A DNA stretch of 7,024 nt from a candidate division SR1 bacterium CG_4_9_14_3_um_filter_40_9 (GCA_002791215.1 PFWQ01000009.1:7451-14474); one strand, 5' to 3'. Shown: positions 1 through 5,135, counted from the stretch's first letter. Translations and numbers: made by a program. The notes: generated from the sequence alone by a model not told the origin.

Positions 1-33
1 TAAAGAAGTTTTATATTATAGATTATTTATATT

Positions 34-414
34 ATGCTGCAGGTTGGATCTAATGTTATCATAGCTGATAATACTTGAGCGAAAAAAGCTCAAATATTTA
101 GGATATTAAAGTCATCTACTGCTAGACAGGCTACTATTTGAGACACCGTCGTGGTTGCCATCAAAGAAGCAGCTCCTACGAGTTCAATCAAAAAATGAGA
201 TGTTGCGAAAGCTATCATCGTAAGAATGACCAAAGAGGTTGCGAGAAAAGATTGAACCTATGTCAGATTCTGAGATAACGCCATTATCCTCATTGCCATA
301 GACGCAAAATGAGAAATGAAACCTATCGGGAAAAGAATATTCTGACCTGTTTCGAGAGAGCTCAAAGATAGAGGGATGAAGATCATCACCAATATGGCGG
401 AAGAAGTGGTGTAA
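34..414 (+). CDS. rplN: 50S ribosomal protein L14 (UGA read as Gly)
   Basis: L14 binds 23S rRNA on the subunit interface of the 50S particle. Read with TGA as glycine this is a complete 126-residue protein, close to the usual ~122. Family signatures appear in order: VIIADNTGAK near the N-terminus, IGDTVVVAIKEA in the middle, KKGDVAKAIIVR, then DGTYVRFGDNAIILI and the C-terminal IFGPVSRELKDRGMKI. Seven TGA codons fall in it, and those in ADNTG, IGD, KKGD, DGTYVRF and IFGP sit on glycines conserved in the family, so the standard code would shred the gene. The ATG at 34 gives the normal MLQV-type N-terminus. No Shine-Dalgarno sequence precedes it; the upstream bases are pure A/T-rich. It ends in TAA. 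The TAA at 1-3 could be the stop of rpsQ (S17), the usual upstream neighbour, but three bases cannot show that. Confidence 0.97.
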
Positions 415-417
415 TAG

Positions 418-452
418 AACTCAGAACTCAGAATGCAGATGGCAGATTTCAG
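418..452 (+). repeat. Heptamer tandem repeat in the L14-L24 spacer
   Basis: Five units of 7 bases run head to tail, starting three bases after the L14 stop: AACTCAG, AACTCAG, AATGCAG, ATGGCAG and ATTTCAG. The last three bases of every unit are CAG while the first four drift. The function is unknown. It is one of a series of unrelated short tandem repeats that fill the spacers of this operon. Confidence 0.75.
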
Positions 453-475
453 AAAGATAATTTTTACATATATAT

Positions 476-480
476 AGGTG
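476..480 (+). promoter_or_regulatory. Possible Shine-Dalgarno AGGTG for L24
   Basis: AGGTG ends 5 bases before the rplX ATG and matches part of the classical AGGAGGTG ribosome-binding sequence. It is the only plausible Shine-Dalgarno motif I find in front of any of the ten genes, which makes it notable but also possibly fortuitous. It overlaps a TATATA box at 471-476. Confidence 0.35.
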
Positions 481-485
481 TTGTC

Positions 486-773
486 ATGAAAAAATTAAGA
501 GTAGAAGATCCAGTGATGGTTATTAGTGGAAAATTTAAAGGGAAAGCATCAACTATAGAAAATATCGTTGGCGACAAAGTTTTTGTAAAATGAATCAATG
601 AAGCTAAAAGAGCTACCAAAGGCAAGGGCTTTCTCAAGAAGCATCTTCCCATCCACATATCAAACGTCATGTATTATGTAGAGACGAAGAAGAAACCATC
701 TAAAGTCAAGATTGACGTCGTTAAGTATGGAAAGAAAACCAGGATGGCTACAAAATTCAAGACTAAGATTTAA
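486..773 (+). CDS. rplX: 50S ribosomal protein L24
   Basis: L24 binds the 5' domain of 23S rRNA, acts early in 50S assembly and sits near the peptide exit tunnel. The 95-residue product opens with the KOW motif (DPVMVISGKFKGKASTIENI, residues ~8-27). It continues with KVFVKGINEAKR, where the glycine of the conserved V-x-G-I-N is encoded by TGA, and then the family signature PIHISNVMYY. The C-terminal third is lysine-rich (KKKPSKVKIDVVKYGKKTR), typical for the family. It contains one TGA codon and ends in TAA. The ATG at 486 places MKKLRVEDPV in register with the usual L24 start. It lies 71 bases after L14 and 89 before L5, in standard spc order. Confidence 0.96.
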
Positions 774-780
774 AATAATG

Positions 781-857
781 GATAAAAATTGATAAAAATC
801 GTTCAAAATTGATAAAAATTGTATTTAAAATTTAGCATTTATAATTTAAAATTTATT
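781..857 (+). repeat. 10-base and 7-base tandem repeats in the L24-L5 spacer
   Basis: Two tandem arrays abut. The first (781-820) has four 10-base units: GATAAAAATT, GATAAAAATC, GTTCAAAATT and GATAAAAATT. The second (823-857) has five 7-base units: ATTTAAA, ATTTAGC, ATTTATA, ATTTAAA and ATTTATT. The ATTTAAA array recurs before S14 (1441-1475). Low complexity makes some periodicity expected in A/T-rich DNA, but the 10-base register is too regular to be base composition alone. Confidence 0.7.
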
Positions 858-862
858 TGAGT

Positions 863-1405
863 ATGGCTACACTAGCACAATTTAGAAAAGAGATCCTTCC
901 CGCATTAGCAAAGAAATTGAGCATAAAAAATGTTAATGCTGTTCCAAAACTTGAAAAGGTTGTCGTTGCCGTCGGGATATGATCTTTGGCGACAAGAAAA
1001 TCAATCAAGGATTTTGATGAATTTGAAAAGAATCTTATAAAAATCACTGGCCAGAAACCACGCATCACAAAATCAAAAAAGGCCATATCCAACTTCAAAT
1101 TGAGGGAATGACTTCCTGTGATGATGCAATGTACGCTTAGAAAAGAAAGAGCATATAGTTTCTTGGATAAATTCGTTAAATTAGTGCTTCCGAGGGTAAG
1201 TGATTTTGCCGGGATATCAGAAAAGTCTTTTGATAAGGAAGGAAGAAGTATCAATATAGGATTGCAAAATTATAATGTATTTCCAGAGCTTGGCGTGGAA
1301 GATATCGTTACCACTATGGGTATGCAGGTCACTATCGTGCTCAAATCCAAAAATGCATCTGAATCAAAAGCATTGCTTGAGGCGTTAGGGTTCATCTTTA
1401 AGTAG
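863..1405 (+). CDS. rplE: 50S ribosomal protein L5
   Basis: L5 binds 5S rRNA and forms part of the central protuberance of the 50S subunit, contacting P-site tRNA. The product has 180 residues, the usual family length. Recognisable blocks are VPKLEKVVVAVGIGS (family VNIGVG), TGQKPRITKSKKAISNFKLREGLPV, the MMQCTLRKERAYSFLDKFVKLVLPRVSDF block, the NIGLQNYNVFPEL block, and a C-terminus that ends ALLEALGFIFK. Two TGA codons are read as Gly, one in VGIGS and one in LREGLPV; under the standard code only the part after the second would look open. The ATG at 863 gives a normal N-terminus (MATLAQFRKEILPAL). The stop is TAG, and it doubles as the first three bases of a TAGTCTT tandem repeat. No Shine-Dalgarno is visible; a TAAAAT box ends 10 bases before the ATG. 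Confidence 0.97.
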
Positions 1406-1475
1406 TCTTTAGTTGTTAGTCTTTAGTCGTTAGTAAAACAATTTAAAATCTATCATTTAAAATTTAAAATTATCT
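1403..1475 (+). repeat. Two heptamer arrays in the L5-S14 spacer
   Basis: The first array starts on the TAG stop codon of L5: TAGTCTT, TAGTTGT, TAGTCTT, TAGTCGT, then TAGT (1403-1434). The same TAGTCTT heptamer follows L18, again in register with its stop codon. The second array (1441-1475) has units ATTTAAA, ATCTATC, ATTTAAA, ATTTAAA and ATTATCT, related to the array before L5, and runs up to the S14 start. Confidence 0.75.
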
Positions 1476-1481
1476 ATTAAG

Positions 1482-1697
1482 ATGGCAAAAACTTCATTGA
1501 AAGCTAAACAATGGAAAATGTACGAACAGAGGTTCGTGAAAGGCAAAGCATTGGCACAGCCTACGAAATACTACAATAGATGCAGATTGTGTGGAAGATC
1601 AAAATCTTACATCAGAGATTTTGGTATCTGCAGAGTCTGTTTAAGGAAATACGCGAGAGACGGTATGATCATGTGACTCAGAAAGGCAAGCCGGTAG
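1482..1697 (+). CDS. rpsN: 30S ribosomal protein S14, zinc-binding type
   Basis: S14 binds 16S rRNA in the head of the 30S subunit. This is the short zinc-ribbon form: 71 residues with C34-x2-C37 and C50-x2-C53 in the context [22 protein letters not shown]. That is the classical four-cysteine site, followed by [10 protein letters not shown]. One TGA (1674-1676) encodes the glycine of the conserved C-terminal G-x-R-K-A-S motif, here GLRKASR. Under the standard code the protein would stop at that TGA and lose the motif, so this gene alone is a clean argument for the recoding. The stop is TAG. The ATG at 1482 follows an A/T-rich leader without a Shine-Dalgarno; TAAAAT ends 11 bases upstream. Confidence 0.97.
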
Positions 1698-1700
1698 TTA

Positions 1701-1763
1701 GTCGAAGGTCATAAGGTCGAAGGTCCATAAAGTCGAAGGTCCATAAAGTCGAATCTATAAAAA
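1701..1763 (+). repeat. 15/16-base tandem repeat in the S14-S8 spacer
   Basis: Four consecutive units start with GTCGAA: GTCGAAGGTCATAAG (15 bases), GTCGAAGGTCCATAAA twice (16 bases), then a diverged copy starting GTCGAATCTATAAA. The 15-base form recurs in the L6-L18 spacer on both sides of a hairpin, and once inside the L15 gene. This places three loci of one repeat family in 3 kb. Confidence 0.85.
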
Positions 1764-1811
1764 ATACAAATCGGATTAAAAATTATTTTATATTGTGAAA
1801 GCTAATTACTT

Positions 1812-2219
1812 ATGAGTACTTATGTTACTGCTCCCATTCATGATCTGTTAATCAGGATCAAAAATGCATACATGGCTAGGAAAACCAGCGTCGATGGGGT
1901 CGTTTTCTCTAATTTTAAAACTAAGATTCTGGACTTATTGCAACAATATAAGTTCGTCGAGGGTTTTAAAATAAAAGAAGACGGGAAAAAGAAGTTCATC
2001 ACGGTCACTTTGAAAAAAGTGACTAATCCGGTAGATGATATCCCAAACGTAAAATTCTTCTCTAAGCCTTCTAGATCATGGTATGTAAGCTATAAAGATA
2101 TCGGCTCTGTGGCGTGAGGAAAGGGTATCGGGATCATCTCCACTAACCAAGGAATCATGGCCGCTCATGTTGCTAAGCAAAAGAAATTGGGAGGAGAACT
2201 TATCGCGGAAATATACTAA
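1812..2219 (+). CDS. rpsH: 30S ribosomal protein S8
   Basis: S8 binds the central domain of 16S rRNA and in E. coli also represses its own operon mRNA. The product has 135 residues, the usual length. The N-terminus PIHDLLIRIKNAYMARK matches the family D-L-x-R-I-R-N-A start. A variable middle follows, with the KFFSKPSRSWYVSYKDI block (family SKPGRRVY). The C-terminal signature is GKGIGIISTNQGIMAAHVAKQKKLGGELIAEIY, matching the family G-x-G-I-x-I-x-S-T-x-x-G-x-M and GGE. One TGA encodes the glycine in SVAGGKGIG; without the recoding this signature would be lost. It ends in TAA. The nearest -10-like hexamer, TATATT, ends 17 bases before the ATG, farther than for most genes here, and there is only a weak GAAAG as a possible ribosome site. 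Confidence 0.96.
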
Positions 2220-2220
2220 A

Positions 2221-2305
2221 AGGTACATAGGTACATAGGGGCATAGATGCAAAGTCCCTTGACCTATCAGACCTATCAAGCCTTTTAAACCTATTAAACC
2301 TTTAT
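2221..2305 (+). repeat. 8-base and 9-base tandem repeats in the S8-L6 spacer
   Basis: The first array (2221-2252) has 8-base units AGGTACAT, AGGTACAT, AGGGGCAT and AGATGCAA. The second (2261-2305) has 9-base units GACCTATCA, GACCTATCA, AGCCTTTTA, AACCTATTA and AACCTTTAT, decaying toward the L6 start. Together they occupy nearly the whole 90-base spacer. Confidence 0.75.
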
Positions 2306-2309
2306 TATC

Positions 2310-2858
2310 ATGTCAAAGATTGGAAAGAAAAATATAGCAATCCCTGCGGGAGTCGATGTAAAGATCGATGGACAGAAAGTTTCTGTCAAATGACCGAAAT
2401 GAGAGTTATTTTATACGTTGGTCGACGGAGTGAAAGCAGAAATCAAAGATAACGAGATTGCTTTCTCTATCGATAATGATGAGAAAAAAAATCTCCGAGG
2501 ACTCTCTAGGACGCTCGTCAACAACATGGTTGAAGGTGTCACTCATGGATATGAAAAGAAACTTCTTTTGATGTGAGTATGATTCACTGCAAAAAAAGAG
2601 TGAACTTGATTGGTATTGGCGCTTGGATTCTCATATAAAGTCAAATTTGATGTTCCTACCGGCATAAAATGTGAAGTGGAGCAGGATGCTAAAGGAAACT
2701 ATGTGATCACTATGCATGGTATCGATAAACAATTGCTCGGGCAGAAAGCTGCGCAACTCAAAGCATTGAAGGTCCCTGAACCATACAAAGGAAAGTGATT
2801 CAGGTATTTCGATGAATTCATCAAATTGAAACCAGGTAAGGCTGCTAAGAAGGCCTAA
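2310..2858 (+). CDS. rplF: 50S ribosomal protein L6
   Basis: L6 binds 23S rRNA near the sarcin-ricin loop and the factor-binding site of the 50S subunit. The 182-residue product has the two tandem L6 domains. The first includes MSKIGKKNIAIPAGV and VKGPKGEL; the linker is LRGLSRTLVNNMVEGVTHGYEKKL. The second includes LMGVGFTAKKEG, GLVLALGFSY, IDKQLLGQKAAQLKAL and the near C-terminal PEPYKGKGFRYFDE. Seven TGA codons are used, and those in KGPKGE, MGVGF, EGTG and KGKG fall on glycines that the family conserves. It ends in TAA after a short Lys/Ala tail (KPGKAAKKA). No Shine-Dalgarno is present; TATTAT nearly abuts the ATG. A hairpin-bearing repeat follows in the 125-base gap to L18. Confidence 0.97.
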
Positions 2859-2861
2859 ATT

Positions 2862-2933
2862 AGTCGAAGGTCATAAGGTCCCCGATTTGATCGGGGCAGG
2901 CTCCGGTTATAAGGTCGAAGGTCATAAGGTCCA
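2862..2933 (+). repeat. Hairpin element inside a 15-base repeat, L6-L18 spacer
   Basis: A GTCGAAGGTCATAAG unit lies on each side (2863-2877 and 2914-2928). Between them is a 36-base block with the inverted repeat CCCCGAT-TTG-ATCGGGG (7-bp stem), then CAGGCTCCGG. The first 55 bases (2862-2916) match 4738-4792 inside the L15 gene at 49/55 positions, all six differences being transitions. The hairpin has no T-tract, so it is not an obvious terminator. It looks like a mobile or dispersed palindromic element; the mechanism is unknown. Confidence 0.85.
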
Positions 2934-2940
2934 ATCTACC

Positions 2941-2969
2941 TTACAATGTAATAACTACATTTTTAAAAT
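2941..2969 (+). promoter_or_regulatory. Possible promoter ahead of L18
   Basis: TTACAA (2941-2946) and TAAAAT (2964-2969) are 17 bases apart, a sigma-70-like arrangement, with the L18 ATG 14 bases further on. The region is A/T-rich and such matches occur by chance, so this is suggestive only. Confidence 0.22.
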
Positions 2970-2983
2970 ATTATTCCATTACA

Positions 2984-3370
2984 ATGCAAAATCTAAAAAG
3001 TTTGAGACAGGATAAAACGAGAAAATTCGCGAGAAGAAAAATTAAGGTGAATAGCGCTATCAAAGCTATCGCTCCTGATTTTAGAGTTGTTATAAACAAG
3101 ACGAACAAATATATGAAAGCGCAAGTATTGGACCAAGATGGTAAAGTGGTCGCTTGTATGGTTGATAAAGGCATGAAAGGTGTTCTGCTGAAGACAGGGT
3201 GAACGTTGGTTACAAAGGTGCAAAGTTCAGCGATGGCTTGAGAAAAATTGGCGGCCCTTCTGAAAGAAAAGGGGATAAAGAAAGCTACCTACGATAGAAA
3301 TGGACATCTGTATCATGGAAGAGTACAAGCAATGGCTGACGGGCTTAGAAAAGGAGGGATACAGATTTAG
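2984..3370 (+). CDS. rplR: 50S ribosomal protein L18
   Basis: L18 binds 5S rRNA together with L5 and helps attach it to the 50S central protuberance. The 128-residue product has a basic N-terminus (LRQDKTRKFARRKIKV), then the strand FRVVINKTNKYMKAQVLDQDGKVVA. The C-terminal family signature is well preserved: AGEKLAALLKEKGIKKATYDRNGHLYHGRVQAMADGLRKGGIQI, which matches A-x-x-x-G-x-x-L-A and DRxGxxYHGRV. Two TGA codons are read as Gly, one in TGGTL and one in AGEKLA. The second is the conserved glycine of that helix. Without recoding only the first 72 residues would be open. The stop is TAG and is the first three bases of a TAGTCTT repeat array. The start at 2984 is supported by the normal N-terminal length. 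Confidence 0.96.
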
Positions 3371-3402
3371 TCTTTAGTCGATAGTCTTTAGTCTTTAGCA
3401 AT
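3368..3402 (+). repeat. TAGTCTT heptamer array after L18
   Basis: Units TAGTCTT, TAGTCGA, TAGTCTT, TAGTCTT and a diverged TAGCAAT begin exactly on the L18 TAG stop codon. The consensus and its phase relative to the stop are the same as after L5 at 1403. Two CAATTG palindromes (3400-3405 and 3409-3414) follow. Confidence 0.8.
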
Positions 3403-3410
3403 TGGCTCAA

Positions 3411-3440
3411 TTGTTTATAAAATTACCTTTATTATATAAT
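3411..3440 (+). promoter_or_regulatory. Possible promoter ahead of S5
   Basis: TTGTTT (3411-3416) and a perfect TATAAT (3435-3440) are separated by 18 bases. The S5 ATG follows the TATAAT after 9 bases, so a transcript from here would be nearly leaderless. This is the best sigma-70-like match among the spacers, but A/T-rich DNA produces such matches by chance. Confidence 0.3.
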
Positions 3441-3449
3441 TATTCATTT

Positions 3450-4166
3450 ATGAGAGGAGGAAATAAACCTGCCTGACCGGCAGGCAGGGATAAGACCAAA
3501 AAAGAATTCGACGAGATGATGCTCGAGGTCAGAAGAGTGACCAGAGTTACCACTTGAGGAAGAAGGATGTCCTTCAGGGCTACTGTTTTGGTTGGTAACA
3601 GAAAATGAAAAATCTGACTGGGCGTTTCTAAATGACCAGATGTTTCCATCGCTGTCCAGAAAGCTTCACGTGAAGCATACAAAAATATGTTTGATGTCCC
3701 TTTGACTAAGGCATTCACTGTGCCTTACCCGACAGTGACAAAATACAAATCATGTTTTGTAAAGTTGATTCCAGCTGCAGGAGGTACAGGTCTTAAAGCT
3801 TGATCTTCTATCAGATCAGTCCTTGAACTAGCTGGATATGAAAATGTGCTTTCCAAAATGGTAGGATCCAATAATAAGCTTAATAATGCTATGGCTACTA
3901 TCATGGCACTTTGTAATTACAAGCATGCTGACCACTTTGCTAAAATGTGTAATGAAAGAAAAAATGTGAGGTCTGAAGAGGACTCAGAGGAAATTCAGAA
4001 AAAGGAGAGGCCTGAAGAGACTAAAAAACCTGAAGAGAAGAAAGAGCCAAAATTTGAGAAAAAAATCATAAATAATAAAACGATTGAAGTCGAAGTCGTT
4101 GCACCAGTAGTGAAAGCTGCACCAGTTGCGAAACCTGTGGTTAAGAAAGTACCTGTGAAGAAATAA
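3450..4166 (+). CDS. rpsE: 30S ribosomal protein S5 with palindrome-encoded N-terminus and Lys/Pro-rich tail
   Basis: S5 sits at the mRNA entry side of the 30S subunit and affects decoding accuracy. The 238-residue product has the N-terminal dsRBD-like domain, with EVRRVTRVTTGGRRMSFRATVLVG and NRKGKIGLGVSKG. The C-terminal domain includes [39 protein letters not shown], where the GxKAG motif is typical of the family. Six TGA codons are read as Gly; those in TTGGRR, RKGKIGLG, SKGPD and KAGSS are at conserved glycines. Residues 7-13 (PAGPAGR) are encoded by a 21-base palindrome. After the core, about 67 residues form an unusual tail, first Glu/Lys-rich (EEDSEEIQKKERPEE), then Ala/Pro/Val/Lys-rich, ending VKKVPVKK. 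Family members are usually ~165-175 residues. The ATG at 3450 is chosen because no other start precedes the conserved block. It ends in TAA. Confidence 0.96.
3468..3488 (+). repeat. 21-base palindrome inside the S5 gene
   Basis: CCTGCCTG-ACCGG-CAGGCAGG is an 8-bp inverted repeat with a 5-base centre, lying in frame (exactly seven codons, PAGPAGR) just after the start of S5. It is GC-rich in an A/T-rich gene. The third codon of the insert is TGA, so the element is translatable only under the glycine code. It resembles short dispersed palindromes rather than native S5 sequence. Confidence 0.75.
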
Positions 4167-4179
4167 GATAAAAAGGTAA

Positions 4180-4246
4180 ACAAATCCCCCTGTCTTTCAG
4201 ACTTCTCCAGCTGTGCTGGACTGTAGCCCCTTTCAGTAAATGGGGC
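4180..4246 (+). repeat. Hairpin cluster in the S5-L15 spacer (no L30 gene here)
   Basis: The 128-base spacer carries no gene; rpmD (L30), which occupies this slot in many bacteria, is absent. It begins with ACAAATCCC (4180-4188). Three small inverted repeats follow: GTCT-TTC-AGAC (4192-4202), TCCAGC-TGT-GCTGGA (4206-4220), and GCCCC (4226-4230) with GGGGC (4242-4246). The second matches an element at 6733-6752 in 17 of 20 positions. The ACAAATCCC motif also occurs inside the L15 gene at 4948-4956. None has a T-tract, so terminator function is unlikely. Confidence 0.6.
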
Positions 4247-4294
4247 ATACAAAAAGATTGAAGAAAATAAATTTTAATTATATACCTATGCATT

Positions 4295-5020
4295 ATGAAA
4301 CTCCATCAATTAAAAAGAAGCATCTGATTCAAAGATAAAGCTAAACAGAGAGGAAGAGGAAATGGCACTGGAACTGGAAACTATTCCGGAAGAGGCCTGA
4401 AATGACAAAAAGCTAGAAGCTGACATTCTATGAAAGCATTTTTTGAATGAGGACAGACTTCCATCATCCAGAGATTGCCTAAGGCGAAAGGATTCAAAAG
4501 ACCTTTCAAAATGGTAAAAGTCCTGACCGTCATCAATCTTGGAACTTTGGATCAAGACAAAAGAATTTCTGATACTATGGAAATCACTAAGGCTGTACTA
4601 AAAACATTGTGATATATCAAAAATGAAGCTATTGCGGTCAAAATCCTTGGCGATGGCGATTATTCGAAGCATCTTACCTTCACCGGCATAGTGCAATTTT
4701 CAAAATCCGCTCAAGAAAAAATGGCTGCTCCTACTTCAGTCGAAAGTCGTAAAGTCCCCGACTTGATCGGGGCAGGCTCCGGTCATAAAGTCATGTTGCA
4801 GAGTGTAAAAGAACAACAGAAGGACAAAAAAGACAAAAAGGACGAAAGGGACAAAAAGATTAAAGCTGCCAAAAAGGCTCCAAAAGCCGTAAAGCCCGTG
4901 AAAGTTGTTGAAAAAGTAGTTGCAATACCATTACTAGAGGTGGCGTGACAAATCCCATCCCTAGGGGGCACCTCGAAAGTAGAAAATGTTGAAAAAAAAA
5001 CCAGTGAAGAAAACCATTAA
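4295..5020 (+). CDS. rplO: 50S ribosomal protein L15, with repeat-derived insert and probable 3' frameshift
   Basis: L15 binds 23S rRNA late in 50S assembly. The N-terminus is unmistakable: MKLHQLKRSIG, then RGRGNGTGTGNYSGRGLKGQKARSG, then FFEGGQTSIIQRLPKAKGFKR. The core ends near LTFTGIVQFSKSAQEKM (~residue 145), the normal end of the family. Beyond it lie a 17-residue insert (149-165) encoded by a dispersed repeat, a Lys/Asp-rich stretch (KEQQKDKKDKKDERDKK) and an Ala/Pro/Lys/Val-rich tail. Six TGA codons are read as Gly in this frame, including those in GLKGQK, SGHSM and FFEGGQ. As written the frame runs 241 residues to TAA at 5018-5020. After nine A residues (4992-5000) the tail clearly continues in another frame to TAG at 5115-5117. 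Dropping one A would give one 273-residue protein. The ATG at 4288 is not used: its frame hits TAA after 16 codons. Confidence 0.92.
4738..4792 (+). repeat. Dispersed palindromic repeat inserted in frame in L15
   Basis: This 55-base block matches 2862-2916 of the L6-L18 spacer at 49 of 55 positions. It comprises one 15-base unit (GTCGAAAGTCGTAAA) plus the 36-base block with the CCCCGA-CTTGA-TCGGGG hairpin and CAGGCTCCGG. Unit plus block are 51 bases, so they add exactly 17 codons (VESRKVPDLIGAGSGHK) without a stop and without shifting the frame. It lies at the junction of the L15 core and its tail, where an extra peptide should be tolerated. Confidence 0.88.
4948..4972 (+). repeat. Possible second repeat element inside the L15 tail
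   Basis: ACAAATCCC (4948-4956) recurs exactly at 4180-4188, where it opens the hairpin cluster between S5 and L15. Here it is followed by the palindrome CCCTAGGG (4959-4966) and GGCACC. The encoded residues (QIPSLGGTS) contain no lysine, unlike the Lys-rich tail on both sides, which is what an inserted non-native element would look like. A 9-base match alone is weak evidence. Confidence 0.35.
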
Positions 5021-5117
5021 AAAGACTGAATGAGAAGTCAAAAAACCCACCGTAGTGGCGGGCGAGCCTGTTGTTAAAAAGAAGACCGTCGCGCCGAAAA
5101 AAGTAGGCATAGTATAG
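4986..5117 (+). other. Frameshifted 3' tail of L15 (continuation in +1 frame)
   Basis: This frame is open from ATG 4986 to TAG 5115-5117 and reads MLKKKPVKKTIKKTEGEV, followed by KKPTVVAGEPVVKKKTV and APKKVGIV. It has the same Lys/Pro/Val composition as the L15 and S5 tails and contains one TGA read as Gly (TEGEV). It is therefore best read as the original C-terminus of L15, detached by an extra base in the A9 run at 4992-5000. A separate 43-residue gene is possible but unlikely, because it has no leader of its own and overlaps L15. Confidence 0.7.
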
Positions 5118-5129
5118 TTTTTACTATTA

Positions 5130-5135
5130 TATATT
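5130..5135 (+). promoter_or_regulatory. TATATT box 7 bases before secY
   Basis: TATATT, inside TATTATATATT, ends 7 bases before the secY ATG, and there is no Shine-Dalgarno sequence. This spacing is what a leaderless transcript from a -10 element would need. I see no convincing -35. It is given as the clearest example of the TATAAT-like boxes in front of most genes here. Confidence 0.25.

Noticed and set aside
1..3. TAA at the window start as the stop of rpsQ (S17), the usual gene before L14
   Set aside because: Plausible by gene order, but three bases give no sequence evidence.
853..1254. Minus-strand open frames across the ribosomal genes, for example opposite L5, S5, L15 and secY
   Set aside because: They are shadows of clearly identified plus-strand genes and have no family signatures. 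The LPAGQAG in the one opposite S5 is just the reverse reading of the palindrome.
1701..1763. The GTCGAAGGTCCATAAA array as a CRISPR
   Set aside because: The units are 15-16 bases and contiguous, with no unique spacers, and no cas genes are present.
3453..3461. AGAGGAGGA, a strong Shine-Dalgarno-like sequence, at the very start of S5
   Set aside because: It lies downstream of the ATG, within the Arg-Gly-Gly codons, and no suitable start follows at the right distance. The next in-frame ATG (3513) would cut into the conserved N-terminal region.
4288..4338. ATG at 4288 as the start of L15
   Set aside because: Its frame reaches TAA after 16 codons and does not encode L15; the ATG at 4295 gives the canonical MKLHQLKR.
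4991..5002. Programmed -1 ribosomal frameshift on the A run in L15
   Set aside because: A -1 shift leads into the wrong frame, which soon stops. Restoring the tail needs +1, or loss of one A, so slippage on RNA or a sequence error fits better.
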